Of a stretch of DNA of 64,000 nucleotides, positions 29,588 to 39,736 are shown in pieces (position 1 is the stretch's first letter; each line of letters begins with the position of its first letter). The stretch spans positions 1 through 64,000 of the forward strand of contig SVHK01000003.1 of NCBI GenBank assembly GCA_015055865.1, written 5' to 3'. The translations under genes were made by a program, and so were the position numbers. This DNA is from Clostridiales bacterium (GTDB lineage: Bacteria > Bacillota > Clostridia > Christensenellales > Borkfalkiaceae). Below the pieces are notes generated by a model that ran no database searches, was not told where the DNA came from, and was given only the letters and a program-made list of their open reading frames with translations.

Positions 29588-32017
29588 ATGATAAAAACAA
29601 ATTTGACGGCAAACGAAGCAAAAGAAATGATACAGGGAAAACTTTCCCGTTATTTCGGCGTTACGCCTGCAGAAGCAAAGAAAGACCAAATCTATAAAGC
29701 TGTCGTTATGAGCGTTCGCGATATTATGCTCGAAAAACGGCATAATTGTCATAACGTTATTAAAAAGAATAAATCGAAAAGAGTGTATTATCTTTGCATG
29801 GAATTTTTGATGGGGCGTTCTTTGAAAAATAGCGTATATAATCTTGAAGTTAAAGACGCGTTTACGTCTGCTCTTAAAGATTACGGCGTAGATTTATCCG
29901 AGCTTTATGAATTAGAACCTGATGCAGGGCTTGGTAACGGCGGTCTTGGTAGATTGGCGGCGTGCTTTTTAGACGCGCTTGCAACCGGCGATTATCCCGC
30001 AATGGGTTTTTCTATTCGTTACGATTACGGTTTATTTAAACAAAAAATCGTTGACGGTTGGCAAACCGAACTCCCCGACGTTTGGTTGCCGGGCGGTGAA
30101 GTTTGGTTAACCCAAAGAAGCGATAAGACTTTTACCGTTAAATTTGACGGCTACATCGAAGAAAAGTGGACGGAACACGGTATGGAAAGTATTTATCGTG
30201 ACGCGAAAGAAGTACAAGCCGTTGCATACGATATGATGGTTTCGGGGTATAAGAGCAAAGCGGTTTCCGTGCTTCGTCTTTGGAAAGCGAAATCAATACA
30301 AAATTTCGATATGAAGCTTTTCTCTCAAGGTGATTATAACGCAGTAATGCAAGAAGACAATGCTGCAGAACTAATTTCTAAAGTTTTATATCCGGCGGAT
30401 AATCACGTAGAAGGTAAGTCTTTGCGTTTAAAACAACAATATTTCCTTGTTTCCGCGTCCTTGCAAAATATTTTAAGCGACCATAAGCGTAGATACGGTT
30501 CGTTGCATTTATTGCCTAAAATGGCGGCTATTCATTTGAACGATACGCATCCCGCGCTCGCAATTCCTGAACTTATGCGTCTTTTAATCGATGAAAACGG
30601 TATGAATTGGGACGACGCTTGGAAAATTACGACGTCTGTTTGCGCGTATACGAACCATACTATACTTGCCGAAGCGCTTGAAACTTGGCCGGAAGATTTA
30701 ATCGCAAGAAGATTGCCGAGAATTTATACGATTTTAAAGGAAATCAATCGTCGTTTTTGCGAAGATTTATGGAATAGATTCCCCGGCGATTGGGATAAAA
30801 TTTCCCGTATGGCTATTATGTCGTATAATACCGTTAAAATGGCAAACCTTTCCGTTTACGGCTCGCATAAAGTAAACGGCGTTTCCGGATTGCATAGCGA
30901 TATTATTAAAAAGAGTATTTTTAAAGATTTTTACGACTATACCCCTGAAAAATTTACTAACGTTACGAACGGTATCGCGCATAGACGTTGGTTGAATCAA
31001 TCAAATCCTGAACTTTGCGCTTTGTTAAACGATACGATAGGCGAAGGGTATGCGAAAGACGCGTCTAAACTTGCGGAATTTAAGAAATTTGAAAACGACG
31101 AAAGCGTATTAAAACGTTTAAATGAAATTAAGATGCTCAAAAAGCAACAATTTGCTGAGTTTGCGCGTAAAAAACAAGGTTCTTTAATTGACCCCAATAC
31201 TATTTTTGACGTACAAGCAAAGCGTTTGCACGAGTATAAACGCCAACTTTTGAACGTATTGCATATTATTTCGGATTATATCGCGTTAAAGGAAAACCCT
31301 GATATGTCGATGCAACCGAAAACTTATATTTTCGCCGCGAAAGCCGCTGCGGGATATTATATGGCTAAGAAGATAATTAAGCTTATTTGTTATCTTGCTG
31401 AAGATATCCGTAAAAATCCGAAAATTAACGAAAAATTAAACGTTGTCTATATGGAAGATTACAACGTAACGATGTCTGAGGTTTTAATGCCTGCATCGGA
31501 AATTTCTGAACAAATTTCTTTGGCGGGTAAAGAAGCAAGCGGTACGGGTAATATGAAGTTTATGATTAACGGCGCGTTGACTATTGGTACTCTTGACGGC
31601 GCAAACGTTGAAATGAGCGAAAAAGTCGGAAATGATAACATTTTTATTTTCGGTTTGAAATCAGACGAAGTAAACGAAATTTGGAGAAACGGTTATTCTT
31701 CTAGCGTTTATTATAATAGCGACCCGATGTTGCGTAAGATTATCGAAGCTTTAATCGTCGGGTTTAACGGCGAATCTTTTGCTGATATTGCGAATTATTT
31801 ATTGACGGGTTCTCCGATTGCCGACCCTTATATGTGTATGGCGGATTACCAATCGTATAACATAACGCAACAAAAAATGTCGATGCTTTACGCAACGGAT
31901 AAACGCAGTTGGAACCAAAAAGCGCTTCGTAATATCGCGGCGGCAGGGTATTTTGCCGCAGACCGTTCTATTAAGGAATACGCGGAAAATATTTGGGATT
32001 TAAAGCCTATCAAATAA
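29588..32017 (+). CDS. glgP: Glycogen phosphorylase
   Basis: YYLCMEFLMGRSLKNS, EASGTGNMKFMINGALTIGTLDGANVE. Confidence 0.97.
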   Translation: MIKTNLTANEAKEMIQGKLSRYFGVTPAEAKKDQIYKAVVMSVRDIMLEKRHNCHNVIKKNKSKRVYYLCMEFLMGRSLKNSVYNLEVKDAFTSALKDYGVDLSELYELEPDAGLGNGGLGRLAACFLDALATGDYPAMGFSIRYDYGLFKQKIVDGWQTELPDVWLPGGEVWLTQRSDKTFTVKFDGYIEEKWTEHGMESIYRDAKEVQAVAYDMMVSGYKSKAVSVLRLWKAKSIQNFDMKLFSQGDYNAVMQEDNAAELISKVLYPADNHVEGKSLRLKQQYFLVSASLQNILSDHKRRYGSLHLLPKMAAIHLNDTHPALAIPELMRLLIDENGMNWDDAWKITTSVCAYTNHTILAEALETWPEDLIARRLPRIYTILKEINRRFCEDLWNRFPGDWDKISRMAIMSYNTVKMANLSVYGSHKVNGVSGLHSDIIKKSIFKDFYDYTPEKFTNVTNGIAHRRWLNQSNPELCALLNDTIGEGYAKDASKLAEFKKFENDESVLKRLNEIKMLKKQQFAEFARKKQGSLIDPNTIFDVQAKRLHEYKRQLLNVLHIISDYIALKENPDMSMQPKTYIFAAKAAAGYYMAKKIIKLICYLAEDIRKNPKINEKLNVVYMEDYNVTMSEVLMPASEISEQISLAGKEASGTGNMKFMINGALTIGTLDGANVEMSEKVGNDNIFIFGLKSDEVNEIWRNGYSSSVYYNSDPMLRKIIEALIVGFNGESFADIANYLLTGSPIADPYMCMADYQSYNITQQKMSMLYATDKRSWNQKALRNIAAAGYFAADRSIKEYAENIWDLKPIK

Positions 32018-32047
32018 ATTAGTTTTATTAAATAAAATCTAAATAAA

Positions 32048-32083
32048 CAACAAAAAGTCGTAAAAAATTACGGCTTTTTGTTG
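32048..32083 (+). terminator. Terminator hairpin after glgP
   Basis: CAACAAAAAGTCGTAAaaaaTTACGGCTTTTTGTTG. Confidence 0.65.
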
Positions 32084-32099
32084 AATTAAGGACTTTTTA

Positions 32100-34013
32100 A
32101 TGATAAATTCAATCTATTATTTTAACCCAATCGATAAAGCTTGTAAAAACGTTATCGGGGGAGTAAAAGAAAGTGAAACGTTGGAAATTAATTTATTTCT
32201 ACTCAAAAAAGAACGCACTTTAAAAGAATTAGCGATAAATTTTCCAAATATAGAAGATTTTTGTGCGCCTAATAATCAAACGGTTTATTTTATTCTAGCC
32301 AAAGACGAACAAGAAAAGCAGTATATTCCTATGAAAACGACCGAATACGGCTGGCAAATATGTTTAAATATTAACGAAATAGGATTATATTATTATAGTT
32401 TTTCCATTGAAGGAAAAGGGCTAATAATGCAAGATGAAAACGGATTAGGTTATTTTTGTTCTCATTTTGCTAAAGAATTTTTGTTGACGATTTACGATAA
32501 AAATTATCAAACGCCAAATTGGTTTAAAGGCGGGATTATGTACCAAATTTTCCCTGACCGTTTTTGTAAAGCAGGAACTATGCCTGACGTAAAAGGTAGG
32601 GTAAAACGTGAAGATTGGGGCGGTATGCCTACTTATAAAGCGAATCAATTCGGAAAAGTTCTAAATAACGACTTTTTCGGCGGTAATTTGAAGGGAATCC
32701 AAGAAAAACTACCGTATTTAAAATCTTTAGGGGTAAGCGTCGTTTATTTAAATCCGATTTTTGAGGCGGCTTCGAATCATCGTTACGATACGTCCGATTA
32801 TATGTCAATCGATCCATATTTAGGAACTAAAAAAGATTTTGAAGAATTGGTTGAAACGGCAAAAAGTTTTGAAATTTCTATAATTTTAGACGGAGTTTTC
32901 AATCATACTGGGGACGATAGCTTGTATTTTAATAAATACGGCAACTATAATTCACTTGGCGCTTATCAATCCAAGAATTCTCCGTATTATAGTTGGTATT
33001 CTTTTCATCAATTTCCTAATAAATACAGTAGTTGGTGGGGAATAGATATTTTACCTGAAATCAATGAAAATTCTTTAGAATACCAAGAATTTATTTTTGG
33101 GGAAAAAGGCGTTTTAAAAAATTGGTTGCGTTCAGGGATTGGCGGTTATCGTTTGGACGTGGCGGATGAATTACCGGATTTTTTCTTAAAAAAATTGCGT
33201 AAATCCGTAAAAGAAGAAAATTCGAATGCGGTTATTATAGGCGAAGTTTGGGAAGATGCTTCGGATAAAATCGCATATTCGCAACGTAGAGAATATTTAA
33301 CGGGGTTTGAATTGGACAGCGTTATGAATTATCCTTTAAAAGACGGGATTATTTCTTACGTTTTAACGGAAAAATCGGACTATTTGCTTAACGTATTAAA
33401 TAAGTTGATTGACCATTATCCAAAGCAAACCTTAGATTGCTTGATGAATATTTTGGGAACGCACGATACGGCGAGAATATTGACTGTTTTAGGGGAAAAG
33501 CATTGCAATACAAAAGATGAAATGGCGTCCAATAAAGCAAATTTAACCGAAAACGAGCGAAAAATGGCGGAAAAAAGATTAAAAATAGCCGTAGTTTTAC
33601 AATATACGTTGCCTGGTGTTCCTTGCGTATATTACGGTGATGAAAACGGTATGGAGGGGTTTGGTGACCCGTTTTGTAGAAAATGTTTTAATTGGGATAC
33701 TTTAAACGACGATTTAATCGGTTTCTATAAACGTTTAGGCGAAATTAGAAATGCGCATAAAAACATATTTTCGGAAGGAAATTTTGAATTGGTTGCTCAA
33801 AACGACGGATTGGTTTTATATAAAAGAACAATCAAAGATGACGAAATTTATGTTTATACGAATAATTCTTCTAAAAAAATTCAATTTAAATTAAAAGGTA
33901 AATTCGTTGAATTAATTCAAGGAAAAATCCTTTCTAAAGAATTTACGGCGAACGAATATTCATACGGGATTTTCTATAAAATAAAAACCAAAAAAGCTTT
34001 AAATTCAAATTAA
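32100..34013 (+). CDS. GH13 alpha-amylase family (neopullulanase/cyclomaltodextrinase-like)
   Basis: GIMYQIFPDRF, DGVFNHTGDDS, GYRLDVADELPD, VIIGEVWED, LGTHDTAR. Confidence 0.9.
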   Translation: MINSIYYFNPIDKACKNVIGGVKESETLEINLFLLKKERTLKELAINFPNIEDFCAPNNQTVYFILAKDEQEKQYIPMKTTEYGWQICLNINEIGLYYYSFSIEGKGLIMQDENGLGYFCSHFAKEFLLTIYDKNYQTPNWFKGGIMYQIFPDRFCKAGTMPDVKGRVKREDWGGMPTYKANQFGKVLNNDFFGGNLKGIQEKLPYLKSLGVSVVYLNPIFEAASNHRYDTSDYMSIDPYLGTKKDFEELVETAKSFEISIILDGVFNHTGDDSLYFNKYGNYNSLGAYQSKNSPYYSWYSFHQFPNKYSSWWGIDILPEINENSLEYQEFIFGEKGVLKNWLRSGIGGYRLDVADELPDFFLKKLRKSVKEENSNAVIIGEVWEDASDKIAYSQRREYLTGFELDSVMNYPLKDGIISYVLTEKSDYLLNVLNKLIDHYPKQTLDCLMNILGTHDTARILTVLGEKHCNTKDEMASNKANLTENERKMAEKRLKIAVVLQYTLPGVPCVYYGDENGMEGFGDPFCRKCFNWDTLNDDLIGFYKRLGEIRNAHKNIFSEGNFELVAQNDGLVLYKRTIKDDEIYVYTNNSSKKIQFKLKGKFVELIQGKILSKEFTANEYSYGIFYKIKTKKALNSN

Positions 34014-34056
34014 GAAACAAAAAATCGTCAAAAATGCTTTAAAATCGCCTAAAGAT

Positions 34057-34080
34057 TTCGTAAAAGCTGTGTTTTACGAA
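34057..34080 (+). terminator. Hairpin downstream of GH13 gene, possible terminator
   Basis: TTCGTAAAAgctgtgTTTTACGAA, perfect 9-bp stem; weak T-tract. Confidence 0.4.
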
Positions 34081-34244
34081 TAGTTTTAAATATATTTGCC
34101 GTTTTGCCCTTTTGATAATATTTTTGAAAAAAATTGTTTTTTAGTTTTTTAGCGTTAGAATTTATTAGACGGATAAGAAACATAAGTTCCCTATTCACTA
34201 TTTTAATAAAAAATAACTTGCAAAGAAAGGAAGTTGGATTAAAG

Positions 34245-35309
34245 ATGAAAAATGAAAATTACTATACGAAACGTAATATTCAAGATTTAGATAAGATTTC
34301 GGAGTTGTTAGAACAACTCCCCTATTTTTGCGAGCAATATTTTGTTGGTATTGAGACGAGAACGAGTTGTCAAACACGCTTGAAATACGCTTACGATTTA
34401 AGAATATTTTTTGATTATCTTTGCAAAAAGAAATTTAAAAATAAAGACGTTTTGGATTTTAATATTGAAGATTTAGCCAGTATTACGCATACGGATATAG
34501 AATTTTTCTTAAGTTATTTATCGCACTATCGATTCAACGGCAAAAATTTATCCTGTGACGAACGAGCAAAAGCAAGAAAGCTTTCCGCGGTTAGAGCTTT
34601 ATTTAAGTATTTTTTCAACAATGGCACTATTCCCGTTGATAATTCAGCTAAAGTTTCCACTCCTAAACTGCACGATAAAGAAATTATTCGTTTAGATGGT
34701 GAAGAGATTGCCGATTTAATTGAAATTACCGAAAATGGCAATGGGTTAACAAAACATGCAATCGGTTATCATAATAAAACGAAAGTTAGAGATACTGCAA
34801 TTATTTCTTTATTTTTGGGTACGGGTATCCGTATAAGCGAATTGGTTGGTCTTGATAACGATAGTTTTGATTTTGACGAAAAATCCTTCATCGTTACGCG
34901 AAAAGGCGGAAATAAAGCTATTTTATACTTTTCAGATGAAGTTAAATACGCATTGGAGGAATATTTGGCGGAAAAATTAAACGATAACACTATTCCCAAA
35001 GACGAACCTGCCTTTTTTCTTTCTTTGCAACGCAAACGAATTAATGTGCGTTCGGTTGAAAATTTGGTAAAAAAATACAGTAAAATAGCTTCGCCCTTAA
35101 AAAAAATAACTCCGCATAAATTACGGAGCACTTATGGTACGCAACTTTATAATAAAACGAAAGATATTTATATTGTTGCGGACGTGTTGGGACACCGCGA
35201 TGTAAATACTACGAAAAAACATTACGCTGCGATTTCCGAAGAAAATCGTAAAAAAGTTGCGGATTTAGTATCTTTAAGAAAAGAAGAATCTACCGACGAC
35301 GAAAATTAA
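34245..35309 (+). CDS. XerC/XerD-like tyrosine recombinase (start moved to ATG 34245)
   Basis: LGTGIRISELVGL, TPHKLRSTYGTQLY, VLGHRDVNTTKKHY; RBS AAAGGAAG before 34245. Confidence 0.85.
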   Translation: MKNENYYTKRNIQDLDKISELLEQLPYFCEQYFVGIETRTSCQTRLKYAYDLRIFFDYLCKKKFKNKDVLDFNIEDLASITHTDIEFFLSYLSHYRFNGKNLSCDERAKARKLSAVRALFKYFFNNGTIPVDNSAKVSTPKLHDKEIIRLDGEEIADLIEITENGNGLTKHAIGYHNKTKVRDTAIISLFLGTGIRISELVGLDNDSFDFDEKSFIVTRKGGNKAILYFSDEVKYALEEYLAEKLNDNTIPKDEPAFFLSLQRKRINVRSVENLVKKYSKIASPLKKITPHKLRSTYGTQLYNKTKDIYIVADVLGHRDVNTTKKHYAAISEENRKKVADLVSLRKEESTDDEN

Positions 35310-35311
35310 TT

Positions 35312-36550
35312 ATGCTTGATAATTTAAAAAAAGAATTAGAAAAAATTTATATTATTCAGCCGATTACACGCGATAATGAAGAAAAATATCGCGTATTACA
35401 CGACGAAGCGGTTGCTTTGATTGAAAGCGCAGGCGCGCTTTATGCAGGCACTATTTATCAAAAAATCCGTGAAATTAATTCAGCTACTTTTATTGGCGAA
35501 GGGAAATTACGGGAATTAGCAGAGATTTTACAAGGCTTAGACGGAATTACCGTACTTTTTAACGGCGAATTATCCCCTTCTCAAACTTTGAATATCTCTT
35601 CCGCGTTAGGCGATAGGAAAGTTATTGATCGCACTACGCTCATTTTGGATATTTTTGCAAAAAACGCAAAAAGCGGAGAAGGTAAACTTCAGGTAGAGTT
35701 AGCGCAATTGAAATATTTATATCCTAGATTAAAAGGTAAAGGAATTGGATTGTCTCGATTGGGCGGTGGCGTCGGAACGCGAGGCCCCGGTGAAACACAA
35801 CTTGAAACGGATAGGCGTCATATTCGCGTTCGCTTAAACTATTTGGAGAATAAATTAAAAGAATTAGAAAAACGTCGTTCACTACAAACGGAACGTCGTA
35901 AAAAAACAGGAGTAAAAACTATCGCGCTCGTTGGCTATACGAATACGGGAAAATCCACCTTGATGAATTTATTGACGGGTTCCAACGTTTACGTTCAAAA
36001 CGAACTTTTCGCAACGTTGGACCCCACCGCGCGCTCGTTTACGATTGACGGCGTAGAGTTTATTTTATTAGATACCGTTGGTTTTTTGCAAGATTTACCG
36101 CACAACTTAATTCAAGCGTTTCATTCTACGCTTGAAAGCGCGTTACACGCCGATTTAGCGCTAATCGTTTGCGACGGTACGGGTGAATTTGATATGCAAA
36201 TAGACACCACTTTATCTACTTTAAACGAATTAAATTTCAATTCGCCCTATTTAATCGTCGTAAATAAAACGGAGAATATAAAAGATAAAAGTATATTACC
36301 TTTTGAAAGTATCGCAATTTCTGCTAAAGAAAATATCGGTATAGACGAATTAAAAAGAAAAATTTTTGATAAAATAAGAAAAGATTACGTGTTTTGCTCT
36401 TTATTCGTACCTTATGAAAAATCGAACGAGTTTGCAAAACTGAAAAAATATTTCGTTGAACGAACTTCAAGATATACAGACGATGGACAAATTTTAGAAG
36501 TAACTATTCCTGTAACTTACGCAAATTTTTTTAACGAATATATAAAATAA
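35312..36550 (+). CDS. hflX: GTPase HflX
   Basis: GVGTRGPGETQLETDRR, ALVGYTNTGKSTLMN, DTVGFLQDLPHNLIQAF. Confidence 0.95.
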   Translation: MLDNLKKELEKIYIIQPITRDNEEKYRVLHDEAVALIESAGALYAGTIYQKIREINSATFIGEGKLRELAEILQGLDGITVLFNGELSPSQTLNISSALGDRKVIDRTTLILDIFAKNAKSGEGKLQVELAQLKYLYPRLKGKGIGLSRLGGGVGTRGPGETQLETDRRHIRVRLNYLENKLKELEKRRSLQTERRKKTGVKTIALVGYTNTGKSTLMNLLTGSNVYVQNELFATLDPTARSFTIDGVEFILLDTVGFLQDLPHNLIQAFHSTLESALHADLALIVCDGTGEFDMQIDTTLSTLNELNFNSPYLIVVNKTENIKDKSILPFESIAISAKENIGIDELKRKIFDKIRKDYVFCSLFVPYEKSNEFAKLKKYFVERTSRYTDDGQILEVTIPVTYANFFNEYIK

Positions 36551-36574
36551 AAGAGCGGTTTACCGCTCTTTTTA
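36551..36574. terminator. Terminator after hflX / Cys-rich gene
   Basis: AAGAGCGGtttaCCGCTCTTTTT. Confidence 0.8.
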
Positions 36575-36575
36575 C

Positions 36576-36761
36576 TTATCCTTGATAATCGTCTGGATTC
36601 GTATAAATTTTATCGATTTTAATGGACGCAACGTCGTCGAAATCGATGCACTTTCCACAGTTATCGCAAACTTTATTCGGGTCTAAATCGCAAGTCTCAC
36701 ATTCCAAACAACCTATACAGTCGCGTTCGTATAATACGCATTTTTGTCCGTTCGGTTTCAT
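36576..36761 (-). CDS. Small Cys-rich protein (61 aa, 8 Cys), possible Fe-S or Zn-binding
   Basis: CIGCLECETC and CDNCGKC; RBS AAGGAG; TTGATT-16-TATAAT promoter upstream on the minus strand. Confidence 0.7.
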   Translation of the reverse strand: MKPNGQKCVLYERDCIGCLECETCDLDPNKVCDNCGKCIDFDDVASIKIDKIYTNPDDYQG

Positions 36762-36831
36762 ATTTCTAACTCCTTATTTTCGCTATAATATAATTATATC
36801 AAAAAAAATGAAAAAATCAACTCTTTTTTAT

Positions 36832-36870
36832 AAACATTTGTTTGCTTTTTTGAAAAAAATATGATATAAT
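36832..36870 (+). promoter_or_regulatory. lexA promoter with overlapping LexA-box-like palindrome
   Basis: AAACATTTGTTT (36832-36843, AAC-N4-GTT core) next to/overlapping the -35; TATAAT at 36865-36870. Confidence 0.5.
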
Positions 36871-36900
36871 GATAAAAAATACTTACTAAGGAGAAATTTT

Positions 36901-37497
36901 ATGATAAGAGAGGAAAAATTGAACCGTGTAATGGACTATATTCGCAAATTTTCGGAAGAAAACGGTTATACGCCTTCCGTTCGTGAAATTGCTCAAGAAT
37001 GTGGGATAAAATCTACTGCGACTGTTCATAGTTATATTCAAAGATTGCAAGATAAAGGTTATTTAAATAAAACGGATAATAAAAAACGCGCAGTTGCTAT
37101 TGGACGTAGCGGAGTCGTGAATATTCCTTTAATCGGTACGGTTACAGCCGGTCAGCCGATTTTTGCGTATGAAAACTACGAAGACTATTACACTTTTCCC
37201 GTAGGAGAATTTAAAGGCGACGAGTTGTTTATGCTGCGTGTTGAAGGAACTTCGATGATTGACGCAGGAATTATGAACGGCGATAAAATTATCGTTCGTA
37301 AACAACAAACCGCTGAGAATGGCGAAATCGTCGTTGCGCTCGTGGAAGATTCGGCAACCGTGAAACGTTTCTATCGACGTGACGGTAAAATTGTTTTACA
37401 CCCTGAAAACGAAGCTCTTTCCGATATGATTTTTGAAATCGGAGAAGTTGCTATACTCGGAAAAGTTGTAGGTTTAATGAGAAATTATCGTTCTTAA
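36901..37497 (+). CDS. lexA: LexA repressor
   Basis: YTPSVREIAQECGIKSTATVHSYI HTH; GTVTAGQPIFA cleavage site; GTSMIDAGI Ser; ATVKRFYR Lys. Confidence 0.96.
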   Translation: MIREEKLNRVMDYIRKFSEENGYTPSVREIAQECGIKSTATVHSYIQRLQDKGYLNKTDNKKRAVAIGRSGVVNIPLIGTVTAGQPIFAYENYEDYYTFPVGEFKGDELFMLRVEGTSMIDAGIMNGDKIIVRKQQTAENGEIVVALVEDSATVKRFYRRDGKIVLHPENEALSDMIFEIGEVAILGKVVGLMRNYRS

Positions 37498-37510
37498 AAA
37501 CAAGAAATAT

Positions 37511-37552
37511 AAAAAAATCCGTCGCTTAAACAAAAGCGACGGATTTTTTTAT
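37511..37552. terminator. Bidirectional terminator between lexA and the pseudouridine synthase gene
   Basis: ATCCGTCGCTT-aaacaa-AAGCGACGGAT flanked by A and T tracts. Confidence 0.85.
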
Positions 37553-37553
37553 A

Positions 37554-38258
37554 TTAAAGATTTTGTAAATAAAAAACTTCTTCTTGGGTTAATTCTCTTA
37601 CTTCTCCTCTATCAAGCCCACCGACATTTAATTGCCCTATTTTGATACGTTTTAAAAATTCAACGTTTCTACCGATTGACTCAAACATTCTTCGAACCTG
37701 TCTGTTTTTACCTTCGGTAATAGTAATATGCACTTTCGTATAAGCTTTGTTCGTTTCGACGATATGCGCTTTACATTTTTTTGTAAGATATCCGTCTAAT
37801 TCTACGCCTGAACGAATAGGATTTAAGTCTTTTTCGGTTAACGTACCTTCAATACGCGCCAAATAAGTTTTGGGGATTTCGCTAGTAGGATTCATTAATC
37901 GATAAGCCAATTCGCCGTCGTTTGTTAAAATCAAAAGCCCTTCCGTTGCGTAATCTAAACGTCCGACGGGGAAAATTCTTGCACCCGTTTGGGGTAAATA
38001 ATCTACGACGGTTTTTCTTCCGCGGTCGTCGGAAACGGTACAAACCACGCCTTTCGGCTTATTCATCATATAATAATACAGTTTTTTCTCTTGTCTAACC
38101 AACTGCTTATCGTCGATAGTTATAACGTCGTCGTCTTGGACGTCTGCGCCAAGTTGTGCCGTTATTCCGTTGATTTTTACGCGTCCTGCTTGTATCATTT
38201 CGTCGGCACGTCTTCTACTTGCGACGCCGTATTCTGCTAAAAACTTATTAATTCTCAT
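37554..38258 (-). CDS. rluB: rRNA pseudouridine synthase (RluB/RsuA family)
   Basis: MRINKFLAEYGVASRRRADEMI S4 domain; PVGRLDYATEGLLILTNDGELA; GKNRQVRRMFE. Confidence 0.93.
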   Translation of the reverse strand: MRINKFLAEYGVASRRRADEMIQAGRVKINGITAQLGADVQDDDVITIDDKQLVRQEKKLYYYMMNKPKGVVCTVSDDRGRKTVVDYLPQTGARIFPVGRLDYATEGLLILTNDGELAYRLMNPTSEIPKTYLARIEGTLTEKDLNPIRSGVELDGYLTKKCKAHIVETNKAYTKVHITITEGKNRQVRRMFESIGRNVEFLKRIKIGQLNVGGLDRGEVRELTQEEVFYLQNL

Positions 38259-38286
38259 TCGTATTACCTTTTATAAACTTTTACCA

Positions 38287-39327
38287 TTATAGTTTATATA
38301 AATTCCCTGAAAAAATCAACCGTTTTAAGAGATATATTTCGATTTCTCCGATAATTTCTTTATTTTTTTCAATTTTTGGCTGAATAACCGTTTCAATATG
38401 CTCTTTTTCGCCGTCGCAAAGCGGATAATAGAAGTCTTGTTTCGTTTTTCCTTTAAAAACGTTTTCGTTATAGGTGAAAGAAAAAACTTGTTCTTTATCA
38501 ATAATTTTTTCTCTTTTATAGGTAGAAAAACAACTGTTAAAGAGTTCAATCGAACGGTTGTACATATCCGCACAAGATAATACCGTGCATACGAGCGTAA
38601 AATCGTCCTTGTTTGCTGCGGATACCAAACATCTACCTGCTTCTTTCGTATAACCGGTTTTTACTCCGATCGCGTACGGATATTTATATAACATTTTGTT
38701 TTTGTTAAGCCATTGATACGGTTCATAAATTTTTGCGGATACTATTCTTTGAAAAAAGGTATTATGCAACGCATAGCAGGTGATATAACTTAAATCCCTT
38801 GCCGTCGTATAATGCCCGTTATGCGGTAATCCGTGTGGATTTTTAAAACTACTATTGAGCGCGCCTGCTTTTTGAGCCGTTTTATTCATTAAAAGAGAAA
38901 AGTTGGCAAGACTTCCGCCTACTTTTAAGGCTAACGCCGTTGCGGAGTCGTTTCCCGAACGCAACATTAACCCGTAAAGTAAGTCGGAAACGCTGTATTT
39001 ATCGCCTTCTTTTAAATATATTGACGAACCTTCAACGCCGATTGCTTCGTTTGGGATTTCAAACGGCGTTTCTAAATCTTTACAATTTTCTAAAACGGTA
39101 ATGGCCGTCATAATTTTGGTAGTACTTGCCATAGGCAGTCTGGTTTCGCCGTTAGATTCGAATAAAATACGCCTACTTTCAAGCTCCATAACGCATTCTG
39201 CTTTAGAATTACTGGATTCAGCGGTAGTATTCAAATTTTTACAGGAAACGGAAAATGGCGAGAAAATAAAAAAAAAGGATAGAAAGGTTAACGAGATTTT
39301 CTTGGGATTAAAGTTTTGGTTTTTCAT
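38287..39327 (-). CDS. D-alanyl-D-alanine carboxypeptidase
   Basis: LPMASTTKIMTAITVLE (SxxK), RSGNDSATALA, GVKTGYTKEAGRCLV. Confidence 0.92.
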   Translation of the reverse strand: MKNQNFNPKKISLTFLSFFFIFSPFSVSCKNLNTTAESSNSKAECVMELESRRILFESNGETRLPMASTTKIMTAITVLENCKDLETPFEIPNEAIGVEGSSIYLKEGDKYSVSDLLYGLMLRSGNDSATALALKVGGSLANFSLLMNKTAQKAGALNSSFKNPHGLPHNGHYTTARDLSYITCYALHNTFFQRIVSAKIYEPYQWLNKNKMLYKYPYAIGVKTGYTKEAGRCLVSAANKDDFTLVCTVLSCADMYNRSIELFNSCFSTYKREKIIDKEQVFSFTYNENVFKGKTKQDFYYPLCDGEKEHIETVIQPKIEKNKEIIGEIEIYLLKRLIFSGNLYKL

Positions 39328-39736
39328 TTCTTACGTCCTTGCCGTCGCGATTAAGCGCATAATTTTTAACGATTTCACTTGCATGTTCGATTAAATTATC
39401 TAACGGTTCGTCGCTTACGCGAATAAGTTGACAGCTTTTTCCGTCGTCGACGATAAAACCCATCGGTTTCATACTTACAACACCGCTTGCTCCTCCTGCG
39501 AACGGCATACCATCAACTTCGCGGATAACTTTTACGTTTCCATATTCGCCTCCGCCCGATAAATTCGCCATCGTAATTTTTGAAAAAGGAATAATTTGAA
39601 ATCCGCTTGCCGTATAGATTGGATTTCCTATCACGGTATTTACGTCAATAAGCTGTTGAAAGGTTTCAGCCGTAGAAGATACTAAATCGTTGATTTTTTT
39701 ATTTTTTCCTGCCATAAATTTTTCATTTTCCTCCAT
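39308..39736 (-). CDS. ytfJ: GerW/YtfJ family sporulation protein
   Basis: VNTVIGNPIYTASGFQIIPFSKITMANLSGGGEYG. Confidence 0.9.
   Translation of the reverse strand: MEENEKFMAGKNKKINDLVSSTAETFQQLIDVNTVIGNPIYTASGFQIIPFSKITMANLSGGGEYGNVKVIREVDGMPFAGGASGVVSMKPMGFIVDDGKSCQLIRVSDEPLDNLIEHASEIVKNYALNRDGKDVRNEKPKL

Noticed and set aside
34245-35309. XerC/D-like recombinase as evidence of a second mobile element
   Set aside because: Intact gene in housekeeping context next to hflX with no att-like repeats or cargo; likely a core Xer protein.
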